A stretch of 64,000 nucleotides of DNA from assembly GCF_900094565.1 (NCBI RefSeq), contig NZ_FMAF01000014.1, forward strand, positions 1 to 64,000, given 5' to 3'. This DNA is from Martinezella lusitana. Lineage in GTDB: Bacteria; Pseudomonadota; Alphaproteobacteria; Rhizobiales; Rhizobiaceae. The position numbers and the translations under genes were made by a program. Position 1 is the first letter of the stretch; the number at the start of each line of letters is the position of its first letter. The notes under the pieces are model-generated. The model was given only the letters and a program-made list of their open reading frames with translations, had not been told where the DNA came from and did not search any database. Shown here one piece after another: positions 16,251 to 25,064 of this stretch.

Positions 16251-17504
16251 ATGATGGAAATCTTGCCGAACGAGCCGACGCTTGACTCAAGAACGCCAGG
16301 CATGGTCGACATCATTGGCAAGGCAAAAATTATCCGCTCGATCTACGAGGGTCGTGACATCGTGCCCCTGTGGAACGACCTCCTTGCCCGGGTAACGGCC
16401 GATCATTCCGATGCAGCAGCTTTGTTTGACCTGTCGATCATTATGAATTCGGTAGGCCAAAAAAGCGAGGCCGCGATCGCCCAAAGGGCTGCGCTTCGGC
16501 TTTCGAAGACCTACCGGCTGACATTCGGTCGTGGCACCGGCCTCAACGTCCTCGTCTTCGTCGCAAAAGGCGACTTCACGGCTAACGCGCCGATCGAGCT
16601 CCTGCTGGAAGAATCAAACGTCAACGTCCTACTCCACTATGTCGATGCCAATACGCCCAACCTCGATGTCATCCCGAACCATGACATCGCCTTTGTTGCC
16701 GTTGCCGAATCGACCGACAATCTGCCTGTGCTACTCAATCTCGAAAGATTGCTGCGGGACTGGCGCGGCCCAATAATGAACAATGCGCCGCGCGTTGTCA
16801 TGGGCTTGTCTCGCGACGGCGTCGCCGAGTCGCTCCGGGAAGCAGTTGCCGTCGTGACACCAGCCATTGCGCGAATTCCCAGAAACGTGCTTCAGGACAT
16901 CGCCGACGGTGTGTTGGGCCCGGAGGCTGCCGCCGGTATCGCCAGCTACCCGTTCATCGTCCGCCCGCTCGACACCCATGCCGGCCACGGCATGGAAAAG
17001 ATCGTTGACCCCCGGCAGTTGCTCGGCTTCTTGGAAGCGCATCCCGACCCGTTATTTTATATTGCTTCATTCATCGATTACAGCAGCGAGGACGGCAAGT
17101 TCCGCAAGCAGCGCATAGCCTTTATCGACGGCAATGCCTATGCCAGCCATATGGCTGTCTCCGAGCATTGGATGGTGCATTACCAGAACGCCGGCATGTC
17201 GCATTTCGAGGACAGGCGCGCTGAGGAAGCCGCCTGGATGACGAGGTTCGACGAGGACTTCGCTATCCGCCACGCAAACGCCTTCGCCGAACTCGGTCGG
17301 TGTTTCGGACTGGACTATTTTGCCATCGACTGCGCCGAATTGCCCGACGGCCGCCTGCTGGTGTTCGAGGCCGATGTTGGGATGTACGTCCATTGCATGG
17401 ATTCGGCGGAGCTGTTTCCCTACAAAGGGCAGGTGATGAAGAAGTTATTTCAAGCGTTTGAAGCTGCCCTGGAACAGCGCGCTCGGCAACGCGACCAATA
17501 TTAG
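16251..17504 (+). CDS. ATP-grasp domain protein with N-terminal helical (TPR-like) region
   Basis: The 417-residue protein has an N-terminal region of about 85 residues with helical repeats (ADHSDAAALFDLSIIMNSVG). An alpha/beta domain and a C-terminal ATP-grasp-like domain follow: the phrases PFIVRPLDTHAGHGMEKI (nucleotide loop), RKQRIAFIDG, FGLDYFAIDCAELPDGRL and LLVFEADVGMYVH (metal-binding end) follow the RimK/glutathione synthetase pattern. ATP-grasp enzymes join a carboxylate to an amine or thiol using ATP; the substrate is unknown. It stands alone between IS remnants. The ATG at 16251 follows the sequence GCTAAAGCGA with no clear ribosome site; ATG 16254 is an alternative. Confidence 0.65.
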   Translation: MMEILPNEPTLDSRTPGMVDIIGKAKIIRSIYEGRDIVPLWNDLLARVTADHSDAAALFDLSIIMNSVGQKSEAAIAQRAALRLSKTYRLTFGRGTGLNVLVFVAKGDFTANAPIELLLEESNVNVLLHYVDANTPNLDVIPNHDIAFVAVAESTDNLPVLLNLERLLRDWRGPIMNNAPRVVMGLSRDGVAESLREAVAVVTPAIARIPRNVLQDIADGVLGPEAAAGIASYPFIVRPLDTHAGHGMEKIVDPRQLLGFLEAHPDPLFYIASFIDYSSEDGKFRKQRIAFIDGNAYASHMAVSEHWMVHYQNAGMSHFEDRRAEEAAWMTRFDEDFAIRHANAFAELGRCFGLDYFAIDCAELPDGRLLVFEADVGMYVHCMDSAELFPYKGQVMKKLFQAFEAALEQRARQRDQY

Positions 17505-17671
17505 AAACATGAGCCGCCAGTTCTGACAAATTCGGCACGAGCTATCTTGAGCCGCGCTGGACACTCTGTTGCAGGGTGGCCGAAGCGGAAAAAAGACGAG
17601 TCATCGCAAGCGAAGCCCAGCAGCCGTCACGCCGCAGGCGAGGTAGACCCGCGCATTCGCACCCGGTCCCG

Positions 17672-17938
17672 TCATGCCTCATCCACCGACCGATTCAGCG
17701 CCTTCATCGTACCGAGACAATAGGCGGTGACGATCGTGCCGCTCGGGCCGACTTTGCGATAATCCATGTCTATCTCCACGTTGAACACAACCGCGGCATC
17801 AACGGCGGCTGTCATTTCGATGCCGACAGCAGTGAAAGAGAGAGCAGCGAGCCGGCTCTGGAAGCCCTCTTTGGCAAACCCCTCGGCGGTTGCGAAACCC
17901 ATGCCTGGGCCGGAGCCAATACCCGGAAATCCCTTCAT
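17672..17938 (-). pseudogene. Short-chain dehydrogenase-like fragment
   Basis: An 88-codon frame starts MKGFPGIGSGPGMGFATAEG, the glycine-rich nucleotide-binding start of a short-chain dehydrogenase, and continues FAKEGFQSRLAALSF. The rest (FTAVGIEMTAAVDAAVVFNV onward) does not resemble this family, and the catalytic Tyr-Lys pair is missing. It lies beside an IS3 relic. I read it as a truncated or chimeric remnant; a small real gene is possible but less likely. Confidence 0.45.
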
Positions 17939-18017
17939 CTTTGAATTCCTCGTCGTTGCGATGCTGCATATATTTACCGAGCGGGAGATGGATAATCAGG
18001 TTGTTGGACATTAGATT

Positions 18018-18213
18018 TATGCAAGAAAAGCGGAATAGCGCGAACGCGAGGGATTGGAGGGAACGGAAGACGACGGAGGCATCACAGATTTCGGACACTC
18101 AAAAGGCCCTCATCCTGAGCCAAGTGGATGAAGGTGCGTCGGTCGCGGAGACCTGCCGGAAGGCGGCCAGTCAAGCGTCCATATTGCGATATCGCGCGGC
18201 GTGCCAAGCGTAG
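18018..18213 (+). mobile_element. Fragment of IS3/IS911-type transposase OrfA
   Basis: The frame from 18018 contains QISDTQKALILSQVDEGAS and VAETCRKAASQAS, matching the IS3-family OrfA helix-turn-helix (FSETQKAFILKQ...VAEICRKAGISQAT). One residue is missing at the CRKAG-IS join and the frame stops at TAG 18211-18213. No OrfB or terminal repeats are seen, so the element is dead. Confidence 0.65.
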
Positions 18214-18420
18214 ATCGGGATGCATTCATGTGCGCGAAAGGGAAGCGGGGTAGCGAACAGCTTCCGCCGCGCAGGGTCCGATCCGCATTAGGTGTTCTTG
18301 CAAAATCCCGTTCAAATCGTATGGTTCACCAGTCTCGATTGAACGCTAGTCCAGCGGGAAGTAGTGCTGACAATGTGTTGTTGCGGTGCGTGACCACTAT
18401 GATTGCAGATCGAGGTGCGT

Positions 18421-19104
18421 ATGCGCTTGTTACTAGTCGAGGATAGTGCGCGTCTACGCGATTTGCTGGCCGAAAGTGTCCATCGGGCCGGTTGGCGCCT
18501 GGATAGTGCGGCGACGGTTGGCGCCGCACTCCTGGCAACACAAACTGTCAGCTATGACCTGCTCTTGGTGGACTTGGGCTTACCCGATGGCGACGGTTTG
18601 GATCTCATACGGGAACTACGCCGTGACGGCTTTATCCCGCCCATCCTCGTCGTCACCGCGCGCAGTTCGATCGAGGATCGCGTGGCGGCCCTCGATGGCG
18701 GCGCCGATGACTATCTCGTCAAACCGTTCAATCACATCGAATTGCTCGCGCTCTGCCGCGCCCTTCTGCGCCGCAGAGCGCCGCACTACATTGAATCCAT
18801 TGTCCTCGGCGGCCTATCTTTCGATCCCACAAATGGTGTCGTGGCGGCAGGTGGCGAACCGCTCGCAGTCGCACCGCGCGAACGGTCCGTTTTGGAACTG
18901 CTGCTTCGAAACGCCGGTCGGGTCACTCCTAAGCAAATAATCGAAAGTAAGCTCTCCGAATTTGGCGACGACATCTCGACCAATGCTGTGGAACTGGCGA
19001 TTTCGCGCTTGCGCCGCCGCCTCGCCCCGTTCGATTTGCCCATCAGCATCGAAACGATACGCGGCATCGGCTATTTGCTGCGGGAAAAGCGGCAAGATGG
19101 TTGA
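18421..19104 (+). CDS. OmpR/PhoB family response regulator
   Basis: The 227-residue protein has a receiver domain with Asp51 as phosphoacceptor (LLLVDLGLPDGDG), acidic pocket Glu7-Asp8, Thr79 and Lys101 (YLVKPFN). A C-terminal OmpR-type winged helix (residues about 130-222, ending IRGIGYLLREK) follows. The ATG at 18421 gives the canonical start MRLLLVED. It overlaps the histidine kinase gene by 8 bases. The neighbouring convergent cytochrome b561/c' genes are candidate targets. Confidence 0.88.
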   Translation: MRLLLVEDSARLRDLLAESVHRAGWRLDSAATVGAALLATQTVSYDLLLVDLGLPDGDGLDLIRELRRDGFIPPILVVTARSSIEDRVAALDGGADDYLVKPFNHIELLALCRALLRRRAPHYIESIVLGGLSFDPTNGVVAAGGEPLAVAPRERSVLELLLRNAGRVTPKQIIESKLSEFGDDISTNAVELAISRLRRRLAPFDLPISIETIRGIGYLLREKRQDG

Positions 19105-20440
19105 TCGGTCTGTCCGGCCGCCAACGCTGATCCGCATCATCACGCTGCGCATCGCGCTTTTTGCGGCGCTCGCCATGGCGATCCAGGCCGCACTCGTCTT
19201 TGCCGATTATTATTTCGACAACAAGCAGTTGGCGACGTTGATGATCGAACGTGAAACCGCAGAGCTGTCGAAGGGTTTCGAACGCCGCCATGACGAGGCG
19301 CCCTACAAGCTGCCGCACGACCTCCACCGCTACGGCATCCGGGGTGGCTTCTATATCACCCGTATCCGCACACCCTCCGGTCAGATTCTCTATACAAACT
19401 GCGATGCGCGCTGCGACAATCACCTTCTGCCGCAGGAGGTCAATCCGCCGGACCTCTGGTCTCGTATGCTGAGCGACGGCAAACCGCTCGCCGTCGCCGG
19501 CGGCAAGACCTATGAAATCCATGGAGACAAGATTTTTGTCGAGATCGCGATCCTGCACGACAGCGATGGCATCATGTGGGCGGTGATCGGGCGTGAGTTT
19601 GCGGATCATCTCGCCACCCCGATGGCGATCATGCTGTTTTTCGTTCTCGGCGGCACCTTATTGTCAATCCGCCAGGCTCTGCGCCCCGTTGCAAAAGCGG
19701 CGCAAGAGGCCGGCCATCTCGATCCACTCGACCCCAGCCATCTGATCAACCAGACCAGCATGCCCCGCGAAATTGCCGATCTTGCTGCTGCCGTGAACCG
19801 GAGCCTTGCGCGCATTGGTGCGCTCGTGAAGTCGCAGCGTCTGTTCACCACGGCTGTTGCGCATGAAATCCGCACGCCGCTGGCGATGATGAAGCTGGAG
19901 CTTGGCAATATCGAACATCCGCGAGCCCGAAAAATCGAAGCCGATCTGGATGCACTGGCGGATTTTGTCGGTCAGATCACGGCGCTAGGGCGGCTCGAAA
20001 GCGCTGACCGTGCGGTGTTCCAGCAGGTCGACCTGGCAAAGCTAGCCGATTGGGTGGTCGCCGATATCGCCCCCCTGGTCTACGACCGCGATCATACCAT
20101 CGCCTATAGCAATTTAGGCGCGGGCTCAATCGAAGGCCATGCGCCGCTGCTTGCCGACGCGCTGCGCAACCTTATCGAAAACGCCACCAAACATACCCCT
20201 GATGGCACCACCATCGAAGTCGTTGCAGGTCCTGGCCCGCGTCTGACGGTCAAGGATGATGCTGGTATTTTTGACGCACCAGCCGAGCCCCCGTTTGGCG
20301 ATCTCAAGGCCGACCATATGGGTATCGGCCTTGAGATTGTGCGCCGGATCATGGCGCTGCATGGCGGGCGGATGGAGATTGAGGTGGATCCTGGCCGTCG
20401 CACCGCCACGACCCTCCTGTTTGACCAGCCAAAATCCTAG
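19097..20440 (+). CDS. Sensor histidine kinase
   Basis: The 447-residue protein has a membrane helix at about residues 14-36, a periplasmic domain to about 170, a second helix at about 172-190, a HAMP-like linker, and the phosphoacceptor motif TTAVAHEIRTPLAM with His256. The ATP-binding domain has NLIENATKH (N box) and HMGIGLEIVRR (G2 box), while the first glycine box is reduced to KDDAGIF. The periplasmic domain contains NCDARCDNH (Cys102, Cys106, His109), a possible metal- or redox-sensing site. It overlaps the response regulator gene and, at its 3' end, the convergent cytochrome b gene by 4 bases. Confidence 0.85.
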   Translation: MVDRSVRPPTLIRIITLRIALFAALAMAIQAALVFADYYFDNKQLATLMIERETAELSKGFERRHDEAPYKLPHDLHRYGIRGGFYITRIRTPSGQILYTNCDARCDNHLLPQEVNPPDLWSRMLSDGKPLAVAGGKTYEIHGDKIFVEIAILHDSDGIMWAVIGREFADHLATPMAIMLFFVLGGTLLSIRQALRPVAKAAQEAGHLDPLDPSHLINQTSMPREIADLAAAVNRSLARIGALVKSQRLFTTAVAHEIRTPLAMMKLELGNIEHPRARKIEADLDALADFVGQITALGRLESADRAVFQQVDLAKLADWVVADIAPLVYDRDHTIAYSNLGAGSIEGHAPLLADALRNLIENATKHTPDGTTIEVVAGPGPRLTVKDDAGIFDAPAEPPFGDLKADHMGIGLEIVRRIMALHGGRMEIEVDPGRRTATTLLFDQPKS

Positions 20441-21204
20441 ATTGAGGCGAAGAAACTGCCGCCAAACAGCGTCACTGTGCCATAAACCAGGCCAAAGGCT
20501 GTCAGAAGACAGACAGCCGCTACAGGCAGAGATCCACCCGTCGCTTCCTTATGATCGACATAGGCTTCGCGCCTTTTGCGGCCGGTGATCATGGCGCCGA
20601 TGAGGTTTTCACGCTTGACGAACTGGTAGTAGAAGTTCGCGACGATATGCAGCCCGGCCAAGGCAAGGATGGCGAAATAGAACCACGCAGCATGGATCGA
20701 AGCAGCCCAACTGGAAACCGTATCACCCACCAGTCCAGCAAATGGCCCTGAAGCGGTCACTCCGTCGCTGGAGAACATCCCAAGCAGAACTTGCACACCG
20801 CAAACGACGATGAGACCGATAACCATCAGACCACCCGCGGGATTGTGGCCGAGATAGCGCCCCGCACGGTTTAGCCGTAGTGCCTTCAGGTAAGTCCATA
20901 CGGCGGCCGGAGAACGCACGAAACCGGAAAAACGAGCCGTTGAACTCCCGAAAACACCCCAAAGGGCGCGATAGACCACCAGCACGAGAACGCCGTAACC
21001 GGCCGCTTTGTGAACGGTCATATCCGGATCGTTGAAACCGCTCGAGACCCAGGCCACCAGGATTAAAGCGACGAGCGACCATTTTAACAGACGCGTGGGA
21101 AGGTCCCACGCACGAACGACATCACCCTTGGCGGATGAAGTCTTGCCGCTATGTTCGGCGGGTGGCTGGGAGTAAGGCTTATAGGCTGATCTTTGTTCGC
21201 TCAT
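20437..21204 (-). CDS. Cytochrome b561-type membrane cytochrome
   Basis: The 255-residue protein has four core hydrophobic helices of the hydrogenase/cytochrome b561 type. Candidate haem-ligand histidines lie in DMTVHKAAGYG and in SIHAAWFYFAILALAGLHIV. An N-terminal soluble segment of about 30 residues (MSEQRSAYKPYSQPPAEHSG) precedes RAWDLPTRLLKWS, the usual first-helix start. It would pass electrons between the quinone pool and a periplasmic partner. The cytochrome c' gene lies 33 bases upstream in the same operon, so electron exchange with c' is likely. Confidence 0.82.
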   Translation of the reverse strand: MSEQRSAYKPYSQPPAEHSGKTSSAKGDVVRAWDLPTRLLKWSLVALILVAWVSSGFNDPDMTVHKAAGYGVLVLVVYRALWGVFGSSTARFSGFVRSPAAVWTYLKALRLNRAGRYLGHNPAGGLMVIGLIVVCGVQVLLGMFSSDGVTASGPFAGLVGDTVSSWAASIHAAWFYFAILALAGLHIVANFYYQFVKRENLIGAMITGRKRREAYVDHKEATGGSLPVAAVCLLTAFGLVYGTVTLFGGSFFASI

Positions 21205-21237
21205 ACGGAGTGTCCTGTTCGGAGAAATTTGCAGCGG

Positions 21238-21633
21238 CTATTTGTAAGTCGCGTGGCAGGACTTGCACTCGGTTGCCACCGCCGCGAATGCCTTGCGGAA
21301 CGAGGCTTTATCTTGCGCCTGCTGGCTCGCGGTGTTGGCAATCATGGCCATCTTGCTGAAGCGGGCATGGAGATCCTTCTCCTTGGCGCTGCCCGGGTTG
21401 GTAAACATGGCGTCGGCGGCCTCGGCATCCGCCGCGTAGCGCCGCAGGACCTGCTCGGCGGCTTTGCCGTCGAAGTTGGCAAGGACCGCCTTGGCCGAAG
21501 TCGTGTTATCGCCCATGCTGCCCATGATACTCTTAAGTGAAGCGGCAACGGCCGGCACCGCCAGTACGGCGAGAACAAGTCCGGCACAGATGTAACGATT
21601 CAGCTTGGAGAATGATTTTTGCGATTTTGTCAT
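21238..21633 (-). CDS. Cytochrome c' family protein
   Basis: The 131-residue protein has an N-terminal signal segment (hydrophobic stretch RYICAGLVLAVLAVPAVAA) and a C-terminal haem-attachment site CKSCH (Cys123, Cys126, His127), as in four-helix-bundle cytochromes c'. These periplasmic proteins bind NO or CO, or shuttle electrons. The ATG at 21633 (MTKSQKSF) is chosen because it precedes a normal signal peptide; the longer frame to 21765 would place a hydrophilic 44-residue leader in front. It is the first gene of the cytochrome pair. Confidence 0.85.
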   Translation of the reverse strand: MTKSQKSFSKLNRYICAGLVLAVLAVPAVAASLKSIMGSMGDNTTSAKAVLANFDGKAAEQVLRRYAADAEAADAMFTNPGSAKEKDLHARFSKMAMIANTASQQAQDKASFRKAFAAVATECKSCHATYK

Positions 21634-21796
21634 GACGCTCGATTTTTGTTGATTTCCAAATGGGGTACTTTTGGCCGGAACCGGATGATTGACGGCAACG
21701 ACCAAACTGCAGCTCTCAAGAGCCCTGACATCTAGGGGAGCAATTGCGGCGAAATGCGCGATCACACCTCTTCAGCAGACCGCTTTCATCGTCCTA

Positions 21797-21823
21797 TGAC
21801 AGGCTTTTGACAGGTTCGCCTGT
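21797..21823. promoter_or_regulatory. TGACAGG direct repeat and palindrome upstream of cytochrome c' gene
   Basis: TGACAGG occurs at 21797-21803 and 21808-21814, spaced 11 bases, about one helical turn. The second copy is part of the palindrome ACAGG-TTCG-CCTGT (21810-21823). OmpR-type regulators often bind tandem half-sites on one face of the helix, so this could be a target of the adjacent two-component system. It lies about 165 bases before the start codon. Confidence 0.35.
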
Positions 21824-21930
21824 TGCGATCCATTGATTGGAAACCTGACGTCGCGTGGCACTTGGACGTAAGAATGCGACCGTTTGGATTTCGTTTGGCA
21901 GGCAATTTGAGATTCGCGATGAAGAGAATC

Positions 21931-22250
21931 TCACATTAAATGGGCATTATCCTGTCTTGCTCGACGGATCACCGCCGTGGCCCCGACAATGAGTAGGCGC
22001 CGAGTAAAGCTGTCGCTCCGCTGATGCCCACAAGCGTCTCCTTGCCGCCACTGCTATGCGAGCGCGGTGTCAGGCCAGGACACGCTGCAAGGGAACGGCC
22101 CGAGGAAAACAGTGATGCATCGGGTGCCGCCGCAACGATAGCGCTTGCCGTGATCGGGCCGATGCCGGGATGCCCCGCCAGCCGCCACAAAGAGTTGCGG
22201 GCAACGCGTTGAAGGCGAGATAGCGAACCCGTCAAGGCATAGGGTTATGC
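21931..22250 (-). mobile_element. Remnant of IS110-family transposase, C-terminal domain, frameshifted
   Basis: The minus strand reads RLAGHPGIGPITASAIVAAA, then ACPGLTPRSHSSGGKE and LVGIS, the Transposase_20 domain of IS110/IS116/IS902 elements. After ISG the frame breaks; in the +1 frame it continues SDSFTRRLLIVGATAVIRRA to a TGA at 21931-21933, exactly the expected C terminus. Only this end remains, so the element is inactive. It marks the junction between the cytochrome and sulfur cassettes. Confidence 0.8.
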
Positions 22251-22254
22251 GTGG

Positions 22255-23337
22255 TCACGCGGCAGGCGTCCAGCCCAGGCTCGGGGCCACCGTCTTCACG
22301 AGGTCGGTCAGCAGCCGTACGTTCTCGGCGAGACCGAAGGCGGGCGGAAGGAAGAGCACAATCTCGTCTGCGGCGGCGAGGCCGGGGTCGTTGAGGACCG
22401 CCTCAAGCACCTCGTCGGGGGAGCCATGGAAGACCGGGGAAATCTGAGCCCCAGGCGGCTGATTGGCTGGCGCAAGCGCGCCCTTGGGACGGGACGCCGC
22501 GATTCCCTGGGTGCGGCGCTCAAGGTCGTAGGCGGCGTACTTCTCCCGGAGCTCGGCAGTGGTGCCGACCAGGATCGAGGCGGCGACGGCGACCGACGGC
22601 GGCTCAGTGCCCCACGTCTCGCGCCAGGTGGAACGGAAAGCCTCGATGCTGCGGGCCTGGTACTCTCCGAAGGTCTCGCCCTCGGCGTGGTCGTGTTGTA
22701 CGGTTCCGGAGATGAGCCCGATCCCGAGCTCGGCAGCCTGCACCGCGGAGCCCAGGCTGGCGGAGCCCTGCCGAATCCGAGACCGCAGGGTCGGGCTGTG
22801 CGGCGTCACGCGCAGCTCGGCGCCCTCTGGGACATCCTGGCCCGCCCCGGCGACGGTGTGGAGGACCTCGCCCGTGATCGCGGCGAGGAAGCGCGACTGG
22901 CGGCGCTTGGCCTCCGTCCGGGCATCGGTGTCGACTGTACCGAAGACGGCGTCGAAGGCCGCATTGGCGCCGGTCGAGATGGCCAGCTCCAAGCGCCCAC
23001 CGATCAACAGGTCGGTCGTGCCAGCGGCCTCGGCGAGCAGGATAGGGTCCTGGTAGCGCATCGGGATAACAGCCGAGCCGAGTGTGATATGCTTGGTGTG
23101 CTGGCCGGCCGCGGCGAAGAACGGAAGCGGTGAAGACAGGTAGTGGTCGAAGTGTCGCTGGTAGGCCCAGCCCGACTGATAACCCAACCGCTCCGCGGCC
23201 TTGAACAGCTCGATCCCGTCGCGCAGCCCCTGTGCCGGCCCGGCGTCATCGTTGAAGGACACCCGAGTGTTGAAACCGAGTCGCGTCTTCGGTCGGAACG
23301 ATGTGGACAGCGTTCTGGCGGGCGCAATCACGTTCAT
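22255..23337 (-). CDS. LLM class flavin-dependent monooxygenase
   Basis: The 360-residue protein is a luciferase-type (bacterial luciferase superfamily) TIM-barrel enzyme: LGFNTRVSFNDDAG at the start, HITLGSAVIPMRYQDPILLA and GGRLELAISTGA in the middle. Such enzymes use FMNH2 and O2; many cleave C-S bonds or oxidise organosulfur compounds. It is the last gene of a minus-strand array and overlaps the ABC ATPase gene by 4 bases (ATGA), so its substrate is probably what that transporter imports. No flavin reductase is adjacent, so reduced FMN must come from elsewhere. Confidence 0.82.
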   Translation of the reverse strand: MNVIAPARTLSTSFRPKTRLGFNTRVSFNDDAGPAQGLRDGIELFKAAERLGYQSGWAYQRHFDHYLSSPLPFFAAAGQHTKHITLGSAVIPMRYQDPILLAEAAGTTDLLIGGRLELAISTGANAAFDAVFGTVDTDARTEAKRRQSRFLAAITGEVLHTVAGAGQDVPEGAELRVTPHSPTLRSRIRQGSASLGSAVQAAELGIGLISGTVQHDHAEGETFGEYQARSIEAFRSTWRETWGTEPPSVAVAASILVGTTAELREKYAAYDLERRTQGIAASRPKGALAPANQPPGAQISPVFHGSPDEVLEAVLNDPGLAAADEIVLFLPPAFGLAENVRLLTDLVKTVAPSLGWTPAA

Positions 23338-25064
23338 GCGATTTTTTCCTCGTTGAAGATCCGCCGGGGTTGCGGGTGTGGCACGCGGGCGATGCGAGCG
23401 GCGCCGGACGGAATCGACTCCAGCAGCGACCGGGTGTAGGGCTGCTGGGGGTTTTCGAAGATGTCGGTGACGGTCCCGTGTTCGACGATACGCCCGCGCT
23501 GCATCACCGAGACGGTGTGGGCGAGTTGGCGCACCAGGGCCAAATCGTGGGAGACGAACACATAGGTCAGGCCAAGCTTGGCTTGCAGCGAAAGCAGCAC
23601 CTCGACGATGTCGGCCTGGACGCTGACGTCGAGCGCCGAGGTCGGCTCATCGAGCACGATCACATCCGGCTTGAGGACAAGCGACCGGGCGATGGCCACG
23701 CGCTGGCGTTGGCCACCTGACAAGGCTTCCGGCTTGCGTGCAAGCAGGTGCTCGCCGAGCCCGACATTGGCCAACGCTTCGCGGACCTGCGCGGCCCGCT
23801 CCTCGCGGGTTCCAATCTCGAATCGGTCCAGCGGTTCGCGCACCAGTTGCTCGACTTTCCAGGTCGGGTCCAGTGAGGTGAACGGGTTCTGGTAGACGAG
23901 CTGAAGGTGGCGCCATACCGCGCGCAGCGACTCGTGCGAGCGACCGTTGAGCTGTTCGCCGGCGACGGTGATGTTTCCGATGTCGGGTTGCTCGAGCCCA
24001 AGCAACAGCCGGATTGCCGTCGTCTTGCCCGAACCTGATTCGCCGACAAGCGCGTGTGTGGTGCCAGCCTGGACGGCAAACGACACGTCATCGACGGCCG
24101 TTAATACCTTGCCGTCGACCGTGAAGGTCTTCGTGACGCCGCTGACCTCGATCTTCGGCGCCTTGTCAGCCTTGGCCCCGATGAAGCGGAAGGCGGGGTC
24201 GCGCAGTGCACGATAGCGATCGGGGTTGAGGGCCGGAACGTCGGCGTGCAGCTTCTTCGCGTATGCCGAAGCAGGCGAGGAGAAGACGGCCGCGGTGTTG
24301 CCGGCTTCCTGGATGACGCCGTCCTTGAGCACCACCAGCGAGTCCGCCCGTTCGGAGGCGATCGCCAGATCGTGGGTGATGAGGAGCAGGCTGATTTCCA
24401 ACTCGTGCTGCAACTTGGAAAGCAAGTCGAGGATGCGCTTCTGGATCGTGACGTCGAGCGCGGAGGTCGGCTCGTCTGCGACCAGCAGCAACGGCCGTGG
24501 AAGAACTGCAAGGCCAATCAGCACACGCTGCAGCATGCCGCCGGACAGTTGATGCGGGTGGGAGTCATAAACTCGCTGGGGATTGTCGAGCCCAACTTGA
24601 GCGAATGTCTCCAAGATCAGCGCCTTGCGGAGTGTTTTATTGGGCTCGTCGATGAGCGCGGCAGCCTCCATCGCCTGGGCGCCGATCGTCCGCACCGGGT
24701 TGAGCGAGTTGCCGGGGTCTTGCGGGACGAACCCGATAGCACGTCCCCGCAACGGCCGGAAACGCCGCTCCGAGAGCCCCAGCACCTCTTGGCCGTCGAA
24801 CTCGACGCGGCCGGTAGCGCGCCCACCGGTGGGAAGCAGTCGCAGCACGGCTCGGGCAATCGTCGATTTGCCCGAGCCCGACTCGCCGATGAGAGCGAGG
24901 CTCTTGCCGCGGCCGAGTTCAAATCCGACGTCGCTGACGACTTGGTGCGGTCCGTAGGAAACCGACAACCCGTCGATCCGGAGCAGTGAGGCCGATCGCT
25001 GCAGCGCCGACCCGGTGGTGTCAGTGCGAGTGAAAAGCTCAGTCAGTCTGTCTTGCGGAGCCAT
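23334..25064 (-). CDS. Peptide/nickel-type ABC transporter ATPase with two fused nucleotide-binding domains
   Basis: The 576-residue protein joins DppD-like and DppF-like halves. Domain 1 has Walker A GESGSGKST (60-68), signature LSGGMLQRV and Walker B LLVADEPTSALD. Domain 2 (about 320-560) has GESGSGKTT, LSGGQRQRV and VIVLDEPTSALD. It powers import through the permeases encoded at 25043 and 25888. The ATG at 25064 (MAPQDRLTELF) has AGGA upstream and overlaps the end of the permease gene by 22 bases. The longer frame to 25304 is antisense-like filler. Confidence 0.9.
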   Translation of the reverse strand: MAPQDRLTELFTRTDTTGSALQRSASLLRIDGLSVSYGPHQVVSDVGFELGRGKSLALIGESGSGKSTIARAVLRLLPTGGRATGRVEFDGQEVLGLSERRFRPLRGRAIGFVPQDPGNSLNPVRTIGAQAMEAAALIDEPNKTLRKALILETFAQVGLDNPQRVYDSHPHQLSGGMLQRVLIGLAVLPRPLLLVADEPTSALDVTIQKRILDLLSKLQHELEISLLLITHDLAIASERADSLVVLKDGVIQEAGNTAAVFSSPASAYAKKLHADVPALNPDRYRALRDPAFRFIGAKADKAPKIEVSGVTKTFTVDGKVLTAVDDVSFAVQAGTTHALVGESGSGKTTAIRLLLGLEQPDIGNITVAGEQLNGRSHESLRAVWRHLQLVYQNPFTSLDPTWKVEQLVREPLDRFEIGTREERAAQVREALANVGLGEHLLARKPEALSGGQRQRVAIARSLVLKPDVIVLDEPTSALDVSVQADIVEVLLSLQAKLGLTYVFVSHDLALVRQLAHTVSVMQRGRIVEHGTVTDIFENPQQPYTRSLLESIPSGAARIARVPHPQPRRIFNEEKIA

